A DNA stretch of 64,000 nucleotides from Micromonospora inyonensis. Its GTDB lineage: Bacteria > Actinomycetota > Actinomycetes > Mycobacteriales > Micromonosporaceae. Position numbers and translations under genes: made by a program. Under the pieces are notes generated by a model, which did no database searches, had not been told where the DNA came from, and saw nothing but the letters and a program-made list of their open reading frames with translations. Below are positions 34,299 through 43,709 of the stretch, piece by piece (the first letter of the stretch is position 1; each line of letters begins with the position of its first letter). The stretch covers positions 1,798,001-1,862,000 of the forward strand of contig NZ_FMHU01000001.1 of assembly GCF_900091415.1 (NCBI RefSeq). The letters are read 5' to 3'.

Positions 34299-34358
34299 GG
34301 TGGTTGCAGGGGTCCCCTGCTACCCAAAAAGCGGTAGTAGGGGACCCCTGCAACCACA
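34299..34358. repeat. 60-bp palindromic repeat, copy 4
   Basis: The ends GGTGGTTGCAGGGG and CCCCTGCAACCAC pair over 13 bases, and the centre has CAAAAAGCGGTAGTAGG. The change of the usual GGTAGC to GGTTGC at the left is matched by GCAACC at the right, a compensating pair that keeps the stem. It lies between the divergent terpene synthase and mqnM starts, 50 bp upstream of mqnM. Confidence 0.9.
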
Positions 34359-34407
34359 AGCGGGGGCGGTGAACACCCCGCGGGGACGACCAGGCACGCT
34401 TGTCGGT

Positions 34408-35037
34408 ATGCGTGAACCATGGGTGGTCGGGGTCTCCGGGGCCTCCGGTACGCCGTACGCGGCGGCGGTCCTGCGCGGGCTCCTCGACGCCGGGTCGGCC
34501 GTCGACCTGATCGTCTCCCGGGCGGCCCGGCTGACCGTTCTCGACGAGACCGGCCGACCGTTCCGGGACGGGCACTGGCGCGACGACCTGGGCGACTGGC
34601 TCGGGCGGGACCTCGCCGGGGCCGACCTGCGGTACTGGCCCGCCGGTGACCTGGCCGCCGGCCCGAGCAGCGGCTCCTACCGGGTACGCGGCATGGCGGT
34701 GGTGCCGGCCAGCACGGCGGCCTGCGCGGGCATCGCCATCGGGCTCTCAAAGGACCTGTTGCAGCGTGCCGCCGAGGTCAACCTAAAGGAGCGGCGGCCG
34801 GTGGTCGTGGTGCCCCGGGAGACCCCGGTGACCCGGAGTCATCTGGAGCACCTCATCGCGCTGCACGACGCCGGTGCGGTGGTGCTCCCCGCCAGCCCCG
34901 GTTTCTACGGTGCCGGGGCGGCGGCCTCGGCCCAGCAGTTGGTCGACTTCGTCGCCGGCAAGGTGCTGGACGCGCTGGGCGTACCGCACACGCTCTTCCG
35001 CCGGTGGTCCGGGGAACTCGGCGCGACCCTGGGCTGA
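34408..35037 (+). CDS. mqnM: UbiX-family flavin prenyltransferase of menaquinone synthesis
   Basis: The 209-residue protein has the flavoprotein fold of UbiX: VGVSGASGTPYAAAVLRGLL, VVPASTAACAGIAIGLSKDLLQRAAEVNLKERRPVVVVPRETP, and PASPGFYGAGAAASAQQLVDFVAGKVLDALG. It adds a dimethylallyl group to FMN to make the cofactor of the UbiD partner at 30846. It is apart from mqnL-mqnP by the terpene synthase, which lies in the other direction. Codons upstream of the ATG at 34408 run into the repeat element, so this start is chosen. Confidence 0.92.
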   Translation: MREPWVVGVSGASGTPYAAAVLRGLLDAGSAVDLIVSRAARLTVLDETGRPFRDGHWRDDLGDWLGRDLAGADLRYWPAGDLAAGPSSGSYRVRGMAVVPASTAACAGIAIGLSKDLLQRAAEVNLKERRPVVVVPRETPVTRSHLEHLIALHDAGAVVLPASPGFYGAGAAASAQQLVDFVAGKVLDALGVPHTLFRRWSGELGATLG

Positions 35038-35106
35038 TTGGCCAGCCGTGGTGCGACGGGACACGGACCGGCGACCTGCCGCCCGGTCCGCGTGACCCGT
35101 CACCCG

Positions 35107-35376
35107 TCAGTACATGCCGGCGTTGGCCGGACCCGGGCCGGTGGAGGCCGTCGGTCCGACGTTGCGTGGCCGGTTCGCCACGTCCTCCCCCTCGTCGAGC
35201 ATGCCCTCCCCCTCAAGCAGCGCCCGCACCTCGGATTCCCGGAACCGGCGATGCCCGCCCGGCGTCCGGATGCTGCCGATCCGGCCGGCTGCCGCCCATC
35301 TCGTCACGGTCTTCGGGTCCACCCGAAACAGCGCGGCCACCTCGCCCGGCGTCAGCAGGCGATCTCCAGTGTCCAC
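35107..35376 (-). CDS. bldC: BldC-like MerR-type DNA-binding regulator
   Basis: The 89-residue protein is a small winged-helix: LLTPGEVAALFRVDPKTVTRWAAAGRIGSIRTPGGHRRFRESEVRALL matches Streptomyces BldC, which times development and secondary metabolism. The GTG start at 35374-35376 follows GGAGGGGG; a longer frame to 35466 lacks this signal. The C-terminal tail (about 60-89) is longer than in the 68-residue Streptomyces protein. The 270 bases upstream, before the Lrp gene, hold its promoter and nothing else I can name. Confidence 0.9.
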   Translation of the reverse strand: MDTGDRLLTPGEVAALFRVDPKTVTRWAAAGRIGSIRTPGGHRRFRESEVRALLEGEGMLDEGEDVANRPRNVGPTASTGPGPANAGMY

Positions 35377-35646
35377 AGCCCCCTCCTCGCGTCGACGAAG
35401 CCCTCGGCTGAACACACTGCCCCCGGCCGGTGCGAGCCCAGAGCCGTCATGAGGGACGTATGGCAATTACAGCACCGGCGAGGTGACGCGGTCCGCCAAA
35501 CGCGAAAAAAGCACTGGTTGGGAACGGGGGAACGGTGGGACGACCGGGGGCACCCCGACGCTCCGATTGCCGGACGGACACGTGCCGTCAGGATGTCCGA
35601 CGCCGGCCGGTTCGCGCAGCCCTTCCACGACTAGGGTCTACAGTCC

Positions 35647-36105
35647 GTGGACGCCATCGACCTGAGGCTCGTGGAGTTGCTGCGGGCCAACGCCCGTCTG
35701 TCGTACGCCGAACTCGCCCGGCAGGTGGGTCTCTCCGCTCCCGCCGTACACGAACGGGTCGGCAAGCTGGAGTCGGGCGGAGTCATCCGGGCGTACCGGG
35801 CGGAGGTCGAGCCAGAGGCGATCGGGCTCGCCGTCACGGCCCTGATCGGCATCGTCGAGGACTCCACCGCCGACACCGACGAGGTGCTGGAGGCCCTTCG
35901 GCAGATGCCCGAGATCGAGTCCTGCTACTTCATGGCCGGCGTGGAGTCCTTCCTGCTCAAGGCCCGGGTCACCACGATCGCCGAGCTGGAGCGGCTCATC
36001 CTCCGGCTGAACCGTACCCCCGGGGTGGCCTCCACCCGCACCGGCATCGCCCTGTCGACGAAGTGGGAGAACCGTCCCCAGCCGGGTGCCCCACCCGCCG
36101 GTTGA
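35647..36105 (+). CDS. Lrp/AsnC family transcriptional regulator
   Basis: The 152-residue protein has an N-terminal helix-turn-helix (IDLRLVELLRANARLSYAELARQVGLSAPAVHERVGKLE) and a C-terminal RAM ligand-binding domain (about 70-140). The start is a GTG. Members sense amino acids and act as dimers or octamers. It lies 427 bp before the cysteine desulfhydrase, across an SDR remnant; Lrp-type regulators of cysteine breakdown are known elsewhere, so a link is plausible but unproven. Confidence 0.9.
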   Translation: MDAIDLRLVELLRANARLSYAELARQVGLSAPAVHERVGKLESGGVIRAYRAEVEPEAIGLAVTALIGIVEDSTADTDEVLEALRQMPEIESCYFMAGVESFLLKARVTTIAELERLILRLNRTPGVASTRTGIALSTKWENRPQPGAPPAG

Positions 36106-36146
36106 GCGGCCCCGCCGATGCAGTGCCCGCGCGGTACGGTGCGGCG

Positions 36147-36488
36147 GTGACGGATCGGACTCCCGGCACGGCGGTGGTGACCGGTGCGGCCGGCGGGCTC
36201 GGCCGCGCCATCGCCGTCGCGCTGCACGCCGACGGCTGGCGGGTGCCTCCTCACCGACCTGGACGCCGGGGCGGTGGCCGCCGTCGCCGGCCCGCTCGGC
36301 GGCTGGCCCGCCGGGCCGCCCGGCTGGCCCGGTGGCCCCGACCGGTGGTCGCGCTGCCCCGCTGGCGTGGCGCGCAGGTCCGCCTGCTCGACGCCCTGCC
36401 GGGGCTCGCGCTCCGGTTGGCCCCGCTGGTCCGCGCCGCCGGCCGGGCCGGGCAGCGCCGCCAGCGCCGCCGGATCGACGGTACGTGA
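36147..36488 (+). pseudogene. Remnant of a short-chain dehydrogenase/reductase
   Basis: The first 34 codons read TAVVTGAAGGLGRAIAVALHADGWRV, the NAD(P)-binding opening of an SDR. After GWRV the frame breaks: removing one C near 36246 restores LLTDLDAGAVAAVAGPLGG, the second beta strand and cofactor acid. The end (VRLLDALPGLALRLAPLV) looks like an SDR C-terminus and is in the first frame again. About 180 residues with the catalytic Ser-Tyr-Lys are missing. A frameshift plus an internal deletion make this a dead gene. Confidence 0.75.
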
Positions 36489-36532
36489 ACCGGCCGGTAC
36501 CGGCCGGACGTGAAGATTGCTAGTTTCTCGTC

Positions 36533-37627
36533 GTGACTCATCTCGACCGGTGCGACGAGGCTGTCCGGGCGTGGGGGACCGAGGCGATCGCCGCCGTGGA
36601 GGCCGACGCGAACCGGTCGGCCGACACCCACCTGCTGCCGTTCCCCCTCCCCAGGGAGTGGGGTATCGACCTCTATCTCAAGGACGAGTCGGTGCACCCG
36701 ACCGGCTCGCTGAAGCACCGGCTGGCCCGCTCGCTCTTCCTCTACGGGCTCTGCAACGGCTGGATCGGCCCGAACACCACGATCATCGAGGCGTCCTCCG
36801 GCTCGACCGCCGTCTCCGAGGCGTACTTCGCGCGGATGCTGGGACTGTCGTTCATCGCGGTGATGCCCGCCTCCACGTCCCCGGAGAAGATCGCCCAGAT
36901 CGAGTTCCAGGGAGGCCGGTGCCACCTGGTCGACGACCCGGCCAAGGTGGTCGTCGAGGCTCGCTGGCTGGCCGAGGACGCGGGCGGGCACTTCATGGAC
37001 CAGTTCACCTACGCCGAACGGGCCACCGACTGGCGGGGCAACAACAACATCGCCGAGTCGATCTACGCCCAGCTCAGCCTGGAGCGGCACCCGGTGCCGG
37101 CCTGGATCGTGGTGGGCGCGGGCACCGGCGGCACCGGTGCCACCATCGGCCGGTTCACCCGGTACCGCCGGCTGCCCACCAAGCTCTGTGTGGTCGACCC
37201 GGAGAACTCCGCGTTCTACCCCGCCTGGCAGGCGGCGGACTGGTCGGTCCGTACCGGCCGGGGTTCCCGGATCGAGGGGATCGGCCGGCCGACGGTCGAG
37301 GCGTCCTTCCTGCCCAGCGTGGTCGACCGGATGGTGCAGGTGCCCGACGCGGCCTCGCTGGCCGCGATGCGGGCCGGCTCGGCCGTGCTCGGCCGGCGCG
37401 TGGGCGGCTCGACCGGCACCAACCTCTGGGGCGCGTTCGGGCTGATCGCCGCCATGCTCGCCGAGGGGCGGACCGGGTCGGTGGTGACGCTCATCTGCGA
37501 CGCCGGCGACCGGTACGCCGACACGTACTACGCCGACGACTGGGTGGCCGCGCAGGGGCTGGACCTCGCCCCGCACCTCGCCACCGTCGAGCGCTTCCTG
37601 AGCACCGGGGCCTGGCCCGTCGGCTAG
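36533..37627 (+). CDS. cds1: PLP-dependent cysteine synthase family protein, Cds1-like L-cysteine desulfhydrase
   Basis: The 364-residue protein has the PLP lysine in [16 protein letters not shown], the substrate loop [19 protein letters not shown], and the phosphate loop [14 protein letters not shown]. It matches the actinobacterial Cds1 group (as Mycobacterium tuberculosis Cds1), which breaks cysteine into sulfide, ammonia and pyruvate, rather than CysK or CysM. The start is GTG at 36533. It converges on the DUF1089 gene and both stops lie in a shared CTAG at 37624-37627. Confidence 0.85.
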   Translation: MTHLDRCDEAVRAWGTEAIAAVEADANRSADTHLLPFPLPREWGIDLYLKDESVHPTGSLKHRLARSLFLYGLCNGWIGPNTTIIEASSGSTAVSEAYFARMLGLSFIAVMPASTSPEKIAQIEFQGGRCHLVDDPAKVVVEARWLAEDAGGHFMDQFTYAERATDWRGNNNIAESIYAQLSLERHPVPAWIVVGAGTGGTGATIGRFTRYRRLPTKLCVVDPENSAFYPAWQAADWSVRTGRGSRIEGIGRPTVEASFLPSVVDRMVQVPDAASLAAMRAGSAVLGRRVGGSTGTNLWGAFGLIAAMLAEGRTGSVVTLICDAGDRYADTYYADDWVAAQGLDLAPHLATVERFLSTGAWPVG

Positions 37628-38256
37628 CGCCCGGTGGCGACCCGATCGACGAGCCCCGGGTAGTGCCGCACGTAGCCGTCCGGGTCGAGGTCCAGGTCGG
37701 CGGTGAAGTCGCCGCTGGCGAACCGGACCCGTCCGCCACCGAGCGCCGTGTACGTCTGCTCGGCGGGCAGCACCAGCAGGCTCGGCACCAGCACCCAGAC
37801 GACCTCGATCCGCCGTTCGGTGCCCGGCGCGGCGTCGGCCAGCCCGAACCGACGTACCGGGAGGCTGTTGAACAGCGGGGACGCGCCCAGGTCGACGTCC
37901 ACCGCGTCGGCCAGCCGATCGGGATCGTCGGTGCCGGGCAGCCCGACGGGTGGCCGGCCGGCCGCGCGGAGCACGGCGTCGAGGTCGCCCTGCTCGCTGG
38001 TCACGACCCGCCAACGGTCCGGCTGCCGTTCCAGTCGGACCCCGCGCGACCAACCCGCCCCCTCGACCTCGACCTCCAGCCGGACGGTCGCCCACTGCGG
38101 CGTCGTGGTCAGGGCGTACCGGCAGGTGTACGGGACCGTGTCGACGGCCTGTGCCGTCCCCCGGGCGGTGAGCCCCTGGGCGTCGTCCAGCAGGGCGTGC
38201 TCGCAGCCGGTGGTGTCGGTGCGGCTCCAGAACAGCGACTTCGGCATGGTCGGCAT
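37624..38256 (-). CDS. Putative glycolipid-binding (DUF1089) family protein
   Basis: The 210-residue protein starts [23 protein letters not shown], the typical opening of DUF1089/putative glycolipid-binding proteins. The pattern of beta strands with [16 protein letters not shown] near the middle and a final [28 protein letters not shown] fits the family. It has no signal peptide. The function in the family is inferred from structure and is not proven. A frame upstream to 38403 has no coding character, so the ATG at 38256 is used. Confidence 0.72.
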   Translation of the reverse strand: MPTMPKSLFWSRTDTTGCEHALLDDAQGLTARGTAQAVDTVPYTCRYALTTTPQWATVRLEVEVEGAGWSRGVRLERQPDRWRVVTSEQGDLDAVLRAAGRPPVGLPGTDDPDRLADAVDVDLGASPLFNSLPVRRFGLADAAPGTERRIEVVWVLVPSLLVLPAEQTYTALGGGRVRFASGDFTADLDLDPDGYVRHYPGLVDRVATGR

Positions 38257-38420
38257 GAGCCGGACACTACGGCAGGCCGGCAGAACCGGCACCCGGGTCG
38301 CGGGACCCCGCCGACGGTGCCCGGCGACACGGTCCTGGCGAGACGACGCGGAACGCTGCGTGTGGAGACGACACGGACGCCGCCGTGGCGACAGGTGCAC
38401 CACGGCGGCGTCCGGCTGAC

Positions 38421-40058
38421 TCAGTAGCTGCGCGCGGGTGCCCGTCCGCCGAATCCGCGCCGGTCGTCGGTCCGTCCCGGGAGTCCGCGCCGGTCGTCGC
38501 TCCGGCCGGCGTAGCCCCGGCGGTCGTCGGTGCGGCCCGCGAATCCGCGCCGGTCGTCGGACCGTCCCGCGTAGGCCCCACGGTCGTCGGTCCGAACCGG
38601 GTAGCCCCGGGGGTCCTCCGTGCGGCTGCGGTAGGCGGGGCGCTCGTCGGTGCGGCTGCGGTGACCGGAGCGGTCGTCACCGAAGCGCCGCTCGCCGAAC
38701 CGCTGCCCGCCCCGGCCGTCGCGGTCGTCGAAACGCCGGGGACCGCTGGAGCGGTCGCCGGACCGGCGCGGCTCCTGCGGCTCGTTGGACACCGGCACGC
38801 CGCTGGGCTGCCGGGCACCGGTCAGCTCGGTCAACTCCGGGTCACCGAGCCGGACCCGCAGCTGGCCCGGCTCGACACCGGCCTTCTCCATCATGGCCAG
38901 GGTGGTCCGTCGCTGCTTCGGCAGGACCAGCGTGGCCACCGCGCCGGACTCACCGGCCCGCGCGGTACGCCCGGCCCGGTGCAGGTAGTCCTTCGGGTCC
39001 TTCGGCGGGTCGATGTGCACCACGAGCGAGACGCCGTCCACGTGGATACCGCGGGCGGCCACGTCGGTGGCGACCAGCACGTTCATCCGGCCCTCGCGGA
39101 ACTCGGCCAGCGTGCGGGTACGCATCCGCTGCGTCTTGCCGCCGTGCAGGCCGCCGGCCCGCACGCCCACCGCGCCGAGCTGCTCCACCAACCGGTCCAC
39201 GCCGAGCTGGGTACGGGCGAACATCATGGTCCGCCCGGGGCGGGCCGCGATCGACGCCGCCACCGCGAACTTGTCGTGCGGCGGGATCAGCAGCAGGTGG
39301 TGGTCCATGGTGGAAACGGCGGCGGTGGCCGGGGCGGTGGAGTGCGTGACCGGGTCGGTCATGAACCGCTTGACCAGCGAGTCGACGTCGTTGTCCAGGG
39401 TGGCCGAGAAGAGCAGTCGCTGAGCGTTGGCCGGCGTCTTCGCCAGCAGCTCGGTGACCTCGGGCAGGAAGCCCATGTCGGCCATCTGGTCGGCCTCGTC
39501 CAGGACGGTGATCTCGACGTCGTCGAGGCGGCACACCTGCCGGGAGATCAGGTCGCCGAGTCGTCCCGGCGTGGCCACGATGATCTCCACACCGCGCCGG
39601 AGGGCGTCGATCTGGCGGTCGTAGGGCACACCGCCCACGGCGGTCTTGAGGAACACCCCGACCGCCTTGCCCAGCGGCACGAGCGCGTCGTTGACCTGCA
39701 TGGCGAGTTCCCGGGTGGGCACCAGGATCAGGGCTCGGGGATACAGCGGCCGGGCCCGGCCACCGTCGGCGACCCGGGCCAGCAGCGGCAGGCCGAAGGC
39801 GAGGGTCTTGCCCGAGCCGGTCTGGCCACGGCCGAGGACGTCCCGTCCGGCGAGGGCGTCCGGCACGGTGGCCCGCTGGATCTCGAACGGGGCGTTGATG
39901 CCCTGCCGGGCCAGCGCCCGGACGAGCGGCTGGGGGAGCCCCAGCGCGGCGAAGTCGACGTGGTCGGTGCCGTCGGTGGTGGCGGCGTGGTCGCCGGGGG
40001 TCACCAGCGGGGTGTCGAAGGCGGACGGGGACGTGCTGAGGTCAGCAAAGGTCGTCAA
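38421..40058 (-). CDS. DEAD-box RNA helicase with repetitive Arg/Asp/Gly-rich tail
   Basis: The 545-residue protein has all core motifs: Q motif (PFEIQRATVPDALAG), Walker A GQTGSGKT, PTRELAMQV, DEAD in VLDEADQM, SAT in LLFSATLD, and HRAGRTARAG. It unwinds RNA and probably helps ribosome assembly or RNA decay at low temperature. After residue 430 the tail is a chain of about ten-residue units such as RTDDRRGYAGR and RSDDRRGLPGR, likely a disordered RNA-binding region. The start is a TTG at 40056-40058 behind GAGAGG. Confidence 0.95.
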   Translation of the reverse strand: MTTFADLSTSPSAFDTPLVTPGDHAATTDGTDHVDFAALGLPQPLVRALARQGINAPFEIQRATVPDALAGRDVLGRGQTGSGKTLAFGLPLLARVADGGRARPLYPRALILVPTRELAMQVNDALVPLGKAVGVFLKTAVGGVPYDRQIDALRRGVEIIVATPGRLGDLISRQVCRLDDVEITVLDEADQMADMGFLPEVTELLAKTPANAQRLLFSATLDNDVDSLVKRFMTDPVTHSTAPATAAVSTMDHHLLLIPPHDKFAVAASIAARPGRTMMFARTQLGVDRLVEQLGAVGVRAGGLHGGKTQRMRTRTLAEFREGRMNVLVATDVAARGIHVDGVSLVVHIDPPKDPKDYLHRAGRTARAGESGAVATLVLPKQRRTTLAMMEKAGVEPGQLRVRLGDPELTELTGARQPSGVPVSNEPQEPRRSGDRSSGPRRFDDRDGRGGQRFGERRFGDDRSGHRSRTDERPAYRSRTEDPRGYPVRTDDRGAYAGRSDDRRGFAGRTDDRRGYAGRSDDRRGLPGRTDDRRGFGGRAPARSY

Positions 40059-40280
40059 GAAATACCTCTCCAGCGGGGCGCATCTTCGCGATGGCCCGCC
40101 GCGGAAGGTGACGCCGCCGGTTCGCCCGCAAGATCGCCCATGGGCACGCGACGACGCGCACCAGGTCAGTGATCGATAGACAGTGTACGGCGCTCCGCGC
40201 GGTGGGCCACCACGACGCGACGGGTAGTGGGCGGGCTCACCCCGAGCGATCGGCTCCGGGGGCGCTTCCGGGGCGGCGGT

Positions 40281-41849
40281 TCACCCGTTGATCAGGTTTC
40301 CCATGAGGCCACCCATCGCGTCGTTCGCTATCAGGACCACCAGGAGGCCGATCGCCACGAGCAGCACGAGCGAGGCGGCCAGCACGATCACCACCCTGGT
40401 GGTGGAACGGGAGCGCTCGGTGGGGGTGTCCGTCCAGCCCTGGGCGAGGATGTGCCCGGTGAGGGAACCGGTGTTCTCGACCGGGTTCCCGCTGGGCAGG
40501 GCGACCGTGGCGAAACCGGGCCCGTCGGTGGCCGAACCGCCGTAGACCGTCCCGGGCTGGGCGGAGGTACCCGGACGGTCGTCGGCGCCGGCGTGGTCCC
40601 CGGCGGCCGGGATCCCGTTGGGCGGCAGGTGGTGGTGCACCGGCCCACCGCTGGTGGGCGTGAGGGGTGCGGGTTCTGCCGGCGCGGACCACCCGCCCGG
40701 GGCGGTCCCGCCGCGTCCGGGCGGCCCGGTCGGCGGCGGCCAGGCGGGCAGGGCCGGCTCCGGGACGACCGGTGGTGCCGACGCTTCGGAGGTCGGTGTG
40801 GCCCATGCGGCGGGTGGTTCGGAGGTCGGTGGGGCCCACGCGGCGGGTGGTCCGGAGGTCGGTGTGGCCCATGCGGCGGGCGGAGTGGGGGTCGGGGTGG
40901 CCGGGCCGCCGGCCTGTGAGCCACCCGAGGCGGCCGGTGTGTCCACGGTGGCCGGCGTTCCTCGCGTCGGCGGTGCCGGCACTCGGGCGCTGCCCCGGAC
41001 GACCGGAGCCTTCGGTCCGCCGGACGGAACGCCCGGGACCGGGGTGGCGGAGGCCGGGGGCGGCGGGAAAGGCGGTGCCGGCATCGGTCCGGGCGGTGCC
41101 GGCGGCGGGGGAATCGGCGGGCCGGGCGGCGGTGCGGGCGGGCCCGGCGTCGGCGGCACCGGACCGGGTGGCGTGGGGGCCGGACCGGGCGGGTGTGGTG
41201 CCGGAGGCTTCGGCAGGGGCGGTGCGGGTGTCGGCACCGGGGGCTCGGGCAGCGGCTCGGGTTGTGGCTCCGGGACCGGACTGGGGGTGGGCGGGGGCGG
41301 TGGCTCGGCCGGTACGGGTGGCGTGGCGGGTTCCGGCTGCCGGGGAGACGGGGCGCCGGTGGGCGCGGCCGGGGCGGTGCCGGTGGACCCGGCGGACGTG
41401 GACTCGGCGGACCGGTACACCTTCGCCCCACCGGTACGCACGCCAGCGGCGATTCCGGCCTCCTCCGGCGACATCCGCTGCCGGCCCGGCACGGCGACAC
41501 TGGCCCGGGCCGAGGAAGTGGGACTGCGCGGGGCCGGCACGACGGGCGCGTCCGCCATACCGGCGGGTGGGCTGGCGACGACGATGCTGGCCCGGCCCCG
41601 CGCCGTGGTGGCGGGGGCAGCCGTGCCCGACTGCCGCCCGACCTCGGCGGCTCCACCGTCCAGGGCCGCGGCGCCGGACGGCGCGGTGCCGGCGGCGTTC
41701 GGGGCGCTCCCGGCGGCGGTGGACGTGCTGCCGGCGGTGGCCGGGACGGAACCGCCCAGCGGGGTGTCGCCGTCACCGGGCGGACCGGTCACCGGGCGGG
41801 ACCCGGCACCGGCCTCGACAGTTGCCGCCGGAACCTGCTGCTCGCCCAT
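40281..41849 (-). CDS. Proline-rich protein with C-terminal membrane anchor
   Basis: No family is recognised. The 522-residue protein is almost all low-complexity: an Ala/Ser/Thr-rich start, a central block of about 120 residues dominated by Pro, then repeats of about 11 residues (PPAAWATPTSE). It ends with one membrane helix (VVIVLAASLVLLVAIGLLVVLIAN, about 485-508). The start is fixed by GGAGGAC five bases before the ATG. The strong proline bias makes the opposite strand an open glycine-rich frame, which is a shadow. It may be a cell-envelope or division-associated protein. Confidence 0.68.
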   Translation of the reverse strand: MGEQQVPAATVEAGAGSRPVTGPPGDGDTPLGGSVPATAGSTSTAAGSAPNAAGTAPSGAAALDGGAAEVGRQSGTAAPATTARGRASIVVASPPAGMADAPVVPAPRSPTSSARASVAVPGRQRMSPEEAGIAAGVRTGGAKVYRSAESTSAGSTGTAPAAPTGAPSPRQPEPATPPVPAEPPPPPTPSPVPEPQPEPLPEPPVPTPAPPLPKPPAPHPPGPAPTPPGPVPPTPGPPAPPPGPPIPPPPAPPGPMPAPPFPPPPASATPVPGVPSGGPKAPVVRGSARVPAPPTRGTPATVDTPAASGGSQAGGPATPTPTPPAAWATPTSGPPAAWAPPTSEPPAAWATPTSEASAPPVVPEPALPAWPPPTGPPGRGGTAPGGWSAPAEPAPLTPTSGGPVHHHLPPNGIPAAGDHAGADDRPGTSAQPGTVYGGSATDGPGFATVALPSGNPVENTGSLTGHILAQGWTDTPTERSRSTTRVVIVLAASLVLLVAIGLLVVLIANDAMGGLMGNLING

Positions 41850-41956
41850 GTTCGTCCTCCGTGCTCGCACCCGGACCCGTGGCGCCGAGCCGGGAGTGCC
41901 TGGCTCTCACGGTGCCATATTCCGGTCCGGCCGCACAGCCGGAGTGGGGTTACCCG

Positions 41957-43480
41957 TCAGCCACCGGTGCTCGGGCTCGCCGACCCGCTCTGCGCCGGGG
42001 TGCCCCCGGGCTCGCCGGTGCCGCTGGCCGAGGCGCTCGGCTCGCCACCAGTCGTGCTGCTGGTGCTCGGCTCCGGCGCGGTCGTGACGCTCGGCGTCGG
42101 GTTGGTCGACGGGGTCGTCGTGGGCGTCGGGGTGGGCGACGTGGACGGCGTACCGGTCGGCTTCGGGGTCGGGCTGCCGGTGGGCTTGGGCGTCGCCGAG
42201 TTCGTCGGCTTCGGGGTGGGCGACTTGGTGGGGGTCGGGGTGGGCGACGGGGTGGCCCCCGGTGCCGGCACCGCGTCGATGACCCGGGTGGCCGCGTACA
42301 GGCGCGACCAGCGGACGTTGGAGATCTTGACCACGTCGCCGGTGGTCGGGGCGTGCACCATCTTGCCGTTGCCGATGTACATGCCCATGTGGTGGATCGT
42401 CGTCCAACTGCTGCCCGAGGCATAGAAGAGCAGGTCACCGGGGAGCAGGGCGCTGCGGCTGACGGTCCGGGACCGGGTGGCGTTGTACTGGTCGCGGGAA
42501 ACCCGGGGCAGCCCGGTGTAGTCGGCGCCCGACGACCGGTACGCGGCCCAGACCAGGCCGGAGCAGTCGAACCGGTCCGGCCCCTCGGCCGCCCAGAGGT
42601 ACGGGTCACCGAGCTGCGCCAGGGCGTACCGGACGGCGGCCATCGCACGCGGGGGGGAGGTCAGCCCGTTGGCGGTCGCGCCCTGGATGTACTGCTCACC
42701 GAGCTGCTGCTCGGCGGCCTCCTGCTGCCGCTCGATCTCGGCGAGCTGGGCGGCGTTGTCCCGGCGCAGCTTGAGCAGGGCCGCTTCCTGGGTGCGGTAG
42801 TTCCGCTGCGCGGTGGTGAACTGCTCCGTCGCGGTACGCAGCCGGCCCTCCGCCGCCACGTACGCCTGGTTCGCGGCCTGCTCGGTGGTACGGGCCCGGT
42901 TCAGCTCGCCGGTCGCGGCGGTGGTGGTGCCCTCTACCTGCTCGCCCCGGTAGATCCGCTCCAGCACGCTCAACCCGTGCAGGTCGGTCCCGAGGCTGCC
43001 CGGGGGCAGCTTGGCGGCGGCCTTGATCGCCTCGGCTGCGGCGGCGTCGGCCTCCCGCTGGGCGACGGCAAGGGTGTCCCGGGCGAGCTTCAGGTCGCGT
43101 TCGGCGGTGGCGAGCTGGGTCTTCGCCTCGGTCTGGAGTTGTTCGAGCTTGAGTAGTTCCTGCCCGAGCAGTCCGACCTGTGCCTCGGCGGCGGCGATCT
43201 GCGCGGCGAGCGGGCCGGTGCCGATCGGGGCGACCGGGACGGTGCCGAGCGGGCCGTTGCCGCCGGTCGGCCCGCCGGGCAGGTACAGCGGTCCGGCCGG
43301 GACCGGCCGGGCACCGGTGTCCGGGACGGACTGGGGCAGGGCGGGGTCGGCGAAGACCGGGGTGGCGATGGCCGCTGCGGCGACCATGCCGAGCAGCGCG
43401 GACCACAGCTTGGGGCGGAGCACCGGAGAGATCAGCGGTGTCCTCCGTCGCGGCCGTCCCGTGCGCTTGCTGTCGGTCAT
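41957..43480 (-). CDS. Secreted NlpC/P60 peptidoglycan hydrolase with coiled coil
   Basis: The 507-residue protein has a signal peptide (LWSALLGMVAAAAIATPVFA), a long coiled coil (about 75-255) and an NlpC/P60 domain (about 285-400). The domain shows catalytic Cys in DRFDCSGLVWAAYR, His in HHMGMYIGNGKMVHAP, and the usual GDLLFYAS. It cuts peptide stems of peptidoglycan, like RipA-type enzymes. The last about 100 residues are Pro/Thr/Ser repeats, with no membrane anchor. A GGGGAG site fixes the ATG at 43480. Confidence 0.92.
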   Translation of the reverse strand: MTDSKRTGRPRRRTPLISPVLRPKLWSALLGMVAAAAIATPVFADPALPQSVPDTGARPVPAGPLYLPGGPTGGNGPLGTVPVAPIGTGPLAAQIAAAEAQVGLLGQELLKLEQLQTEAKTQLATAERDLKLARDTLAVAQREADAAAAEAIKAAAKLPPGSLGTDLHGLSVLERIYRGEQVEGTTTAATGELNRARTTEQAANQAYVAAEGRLRTATEQFTTAQRNYRTQEAALLKLRRDNAAQLAEIERQQEAAEQQLGEQYIQGATANGLTSPPRAMAAVRYALAQLGDPYLWAAEGPDRFDCSGLVWAAYRSSGADYTGLPRVSRDQYNATRSRTVSRSALLPGDLLFYASGSSWTTIHHMGMYIGNGKMVHAPTTGDVVKISNVRWSRLYAATRVIDAVPAPGATPSPTPTPTKSPTPKPTNSATPKPTGSPTPKPTGTPSTSPTPTPTTTPSTNPTPSVTTAPEPSTSSTTGGEPSASASGTGEPGGTPAQSGSASPSTGG

Positions 43481-43709
43481 TCCGCTCCCCGTCCGGCGTG
43501 GTGAAGCCGCGCTCGTGGAGCGCGGCGTCCGGACGCGTGTCGCGCGTCCCACTTTGTCTTACCTCAATGTTTCGGTTGTGTCGATGGTGTGGCGGTAACG
43601 ACAGCCTGAGAGTCCGGTGAACTACGTCGCTGCGGACGCCCGCCCTCGACGGAAGGGGGACCCCGCGACGTAGGCTCGACCCGGACCGAGGTGGAAGGAC
43701 GGGCTTTTC

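Noticed and set aside
40618..42087. Glycine-rich plus-strand frame that looks like a PE_PGRS-type protein
   Set aside because: It is the reverse complement of the proline-rich protein, whose ribosome site and membrane helix support the minus strand.
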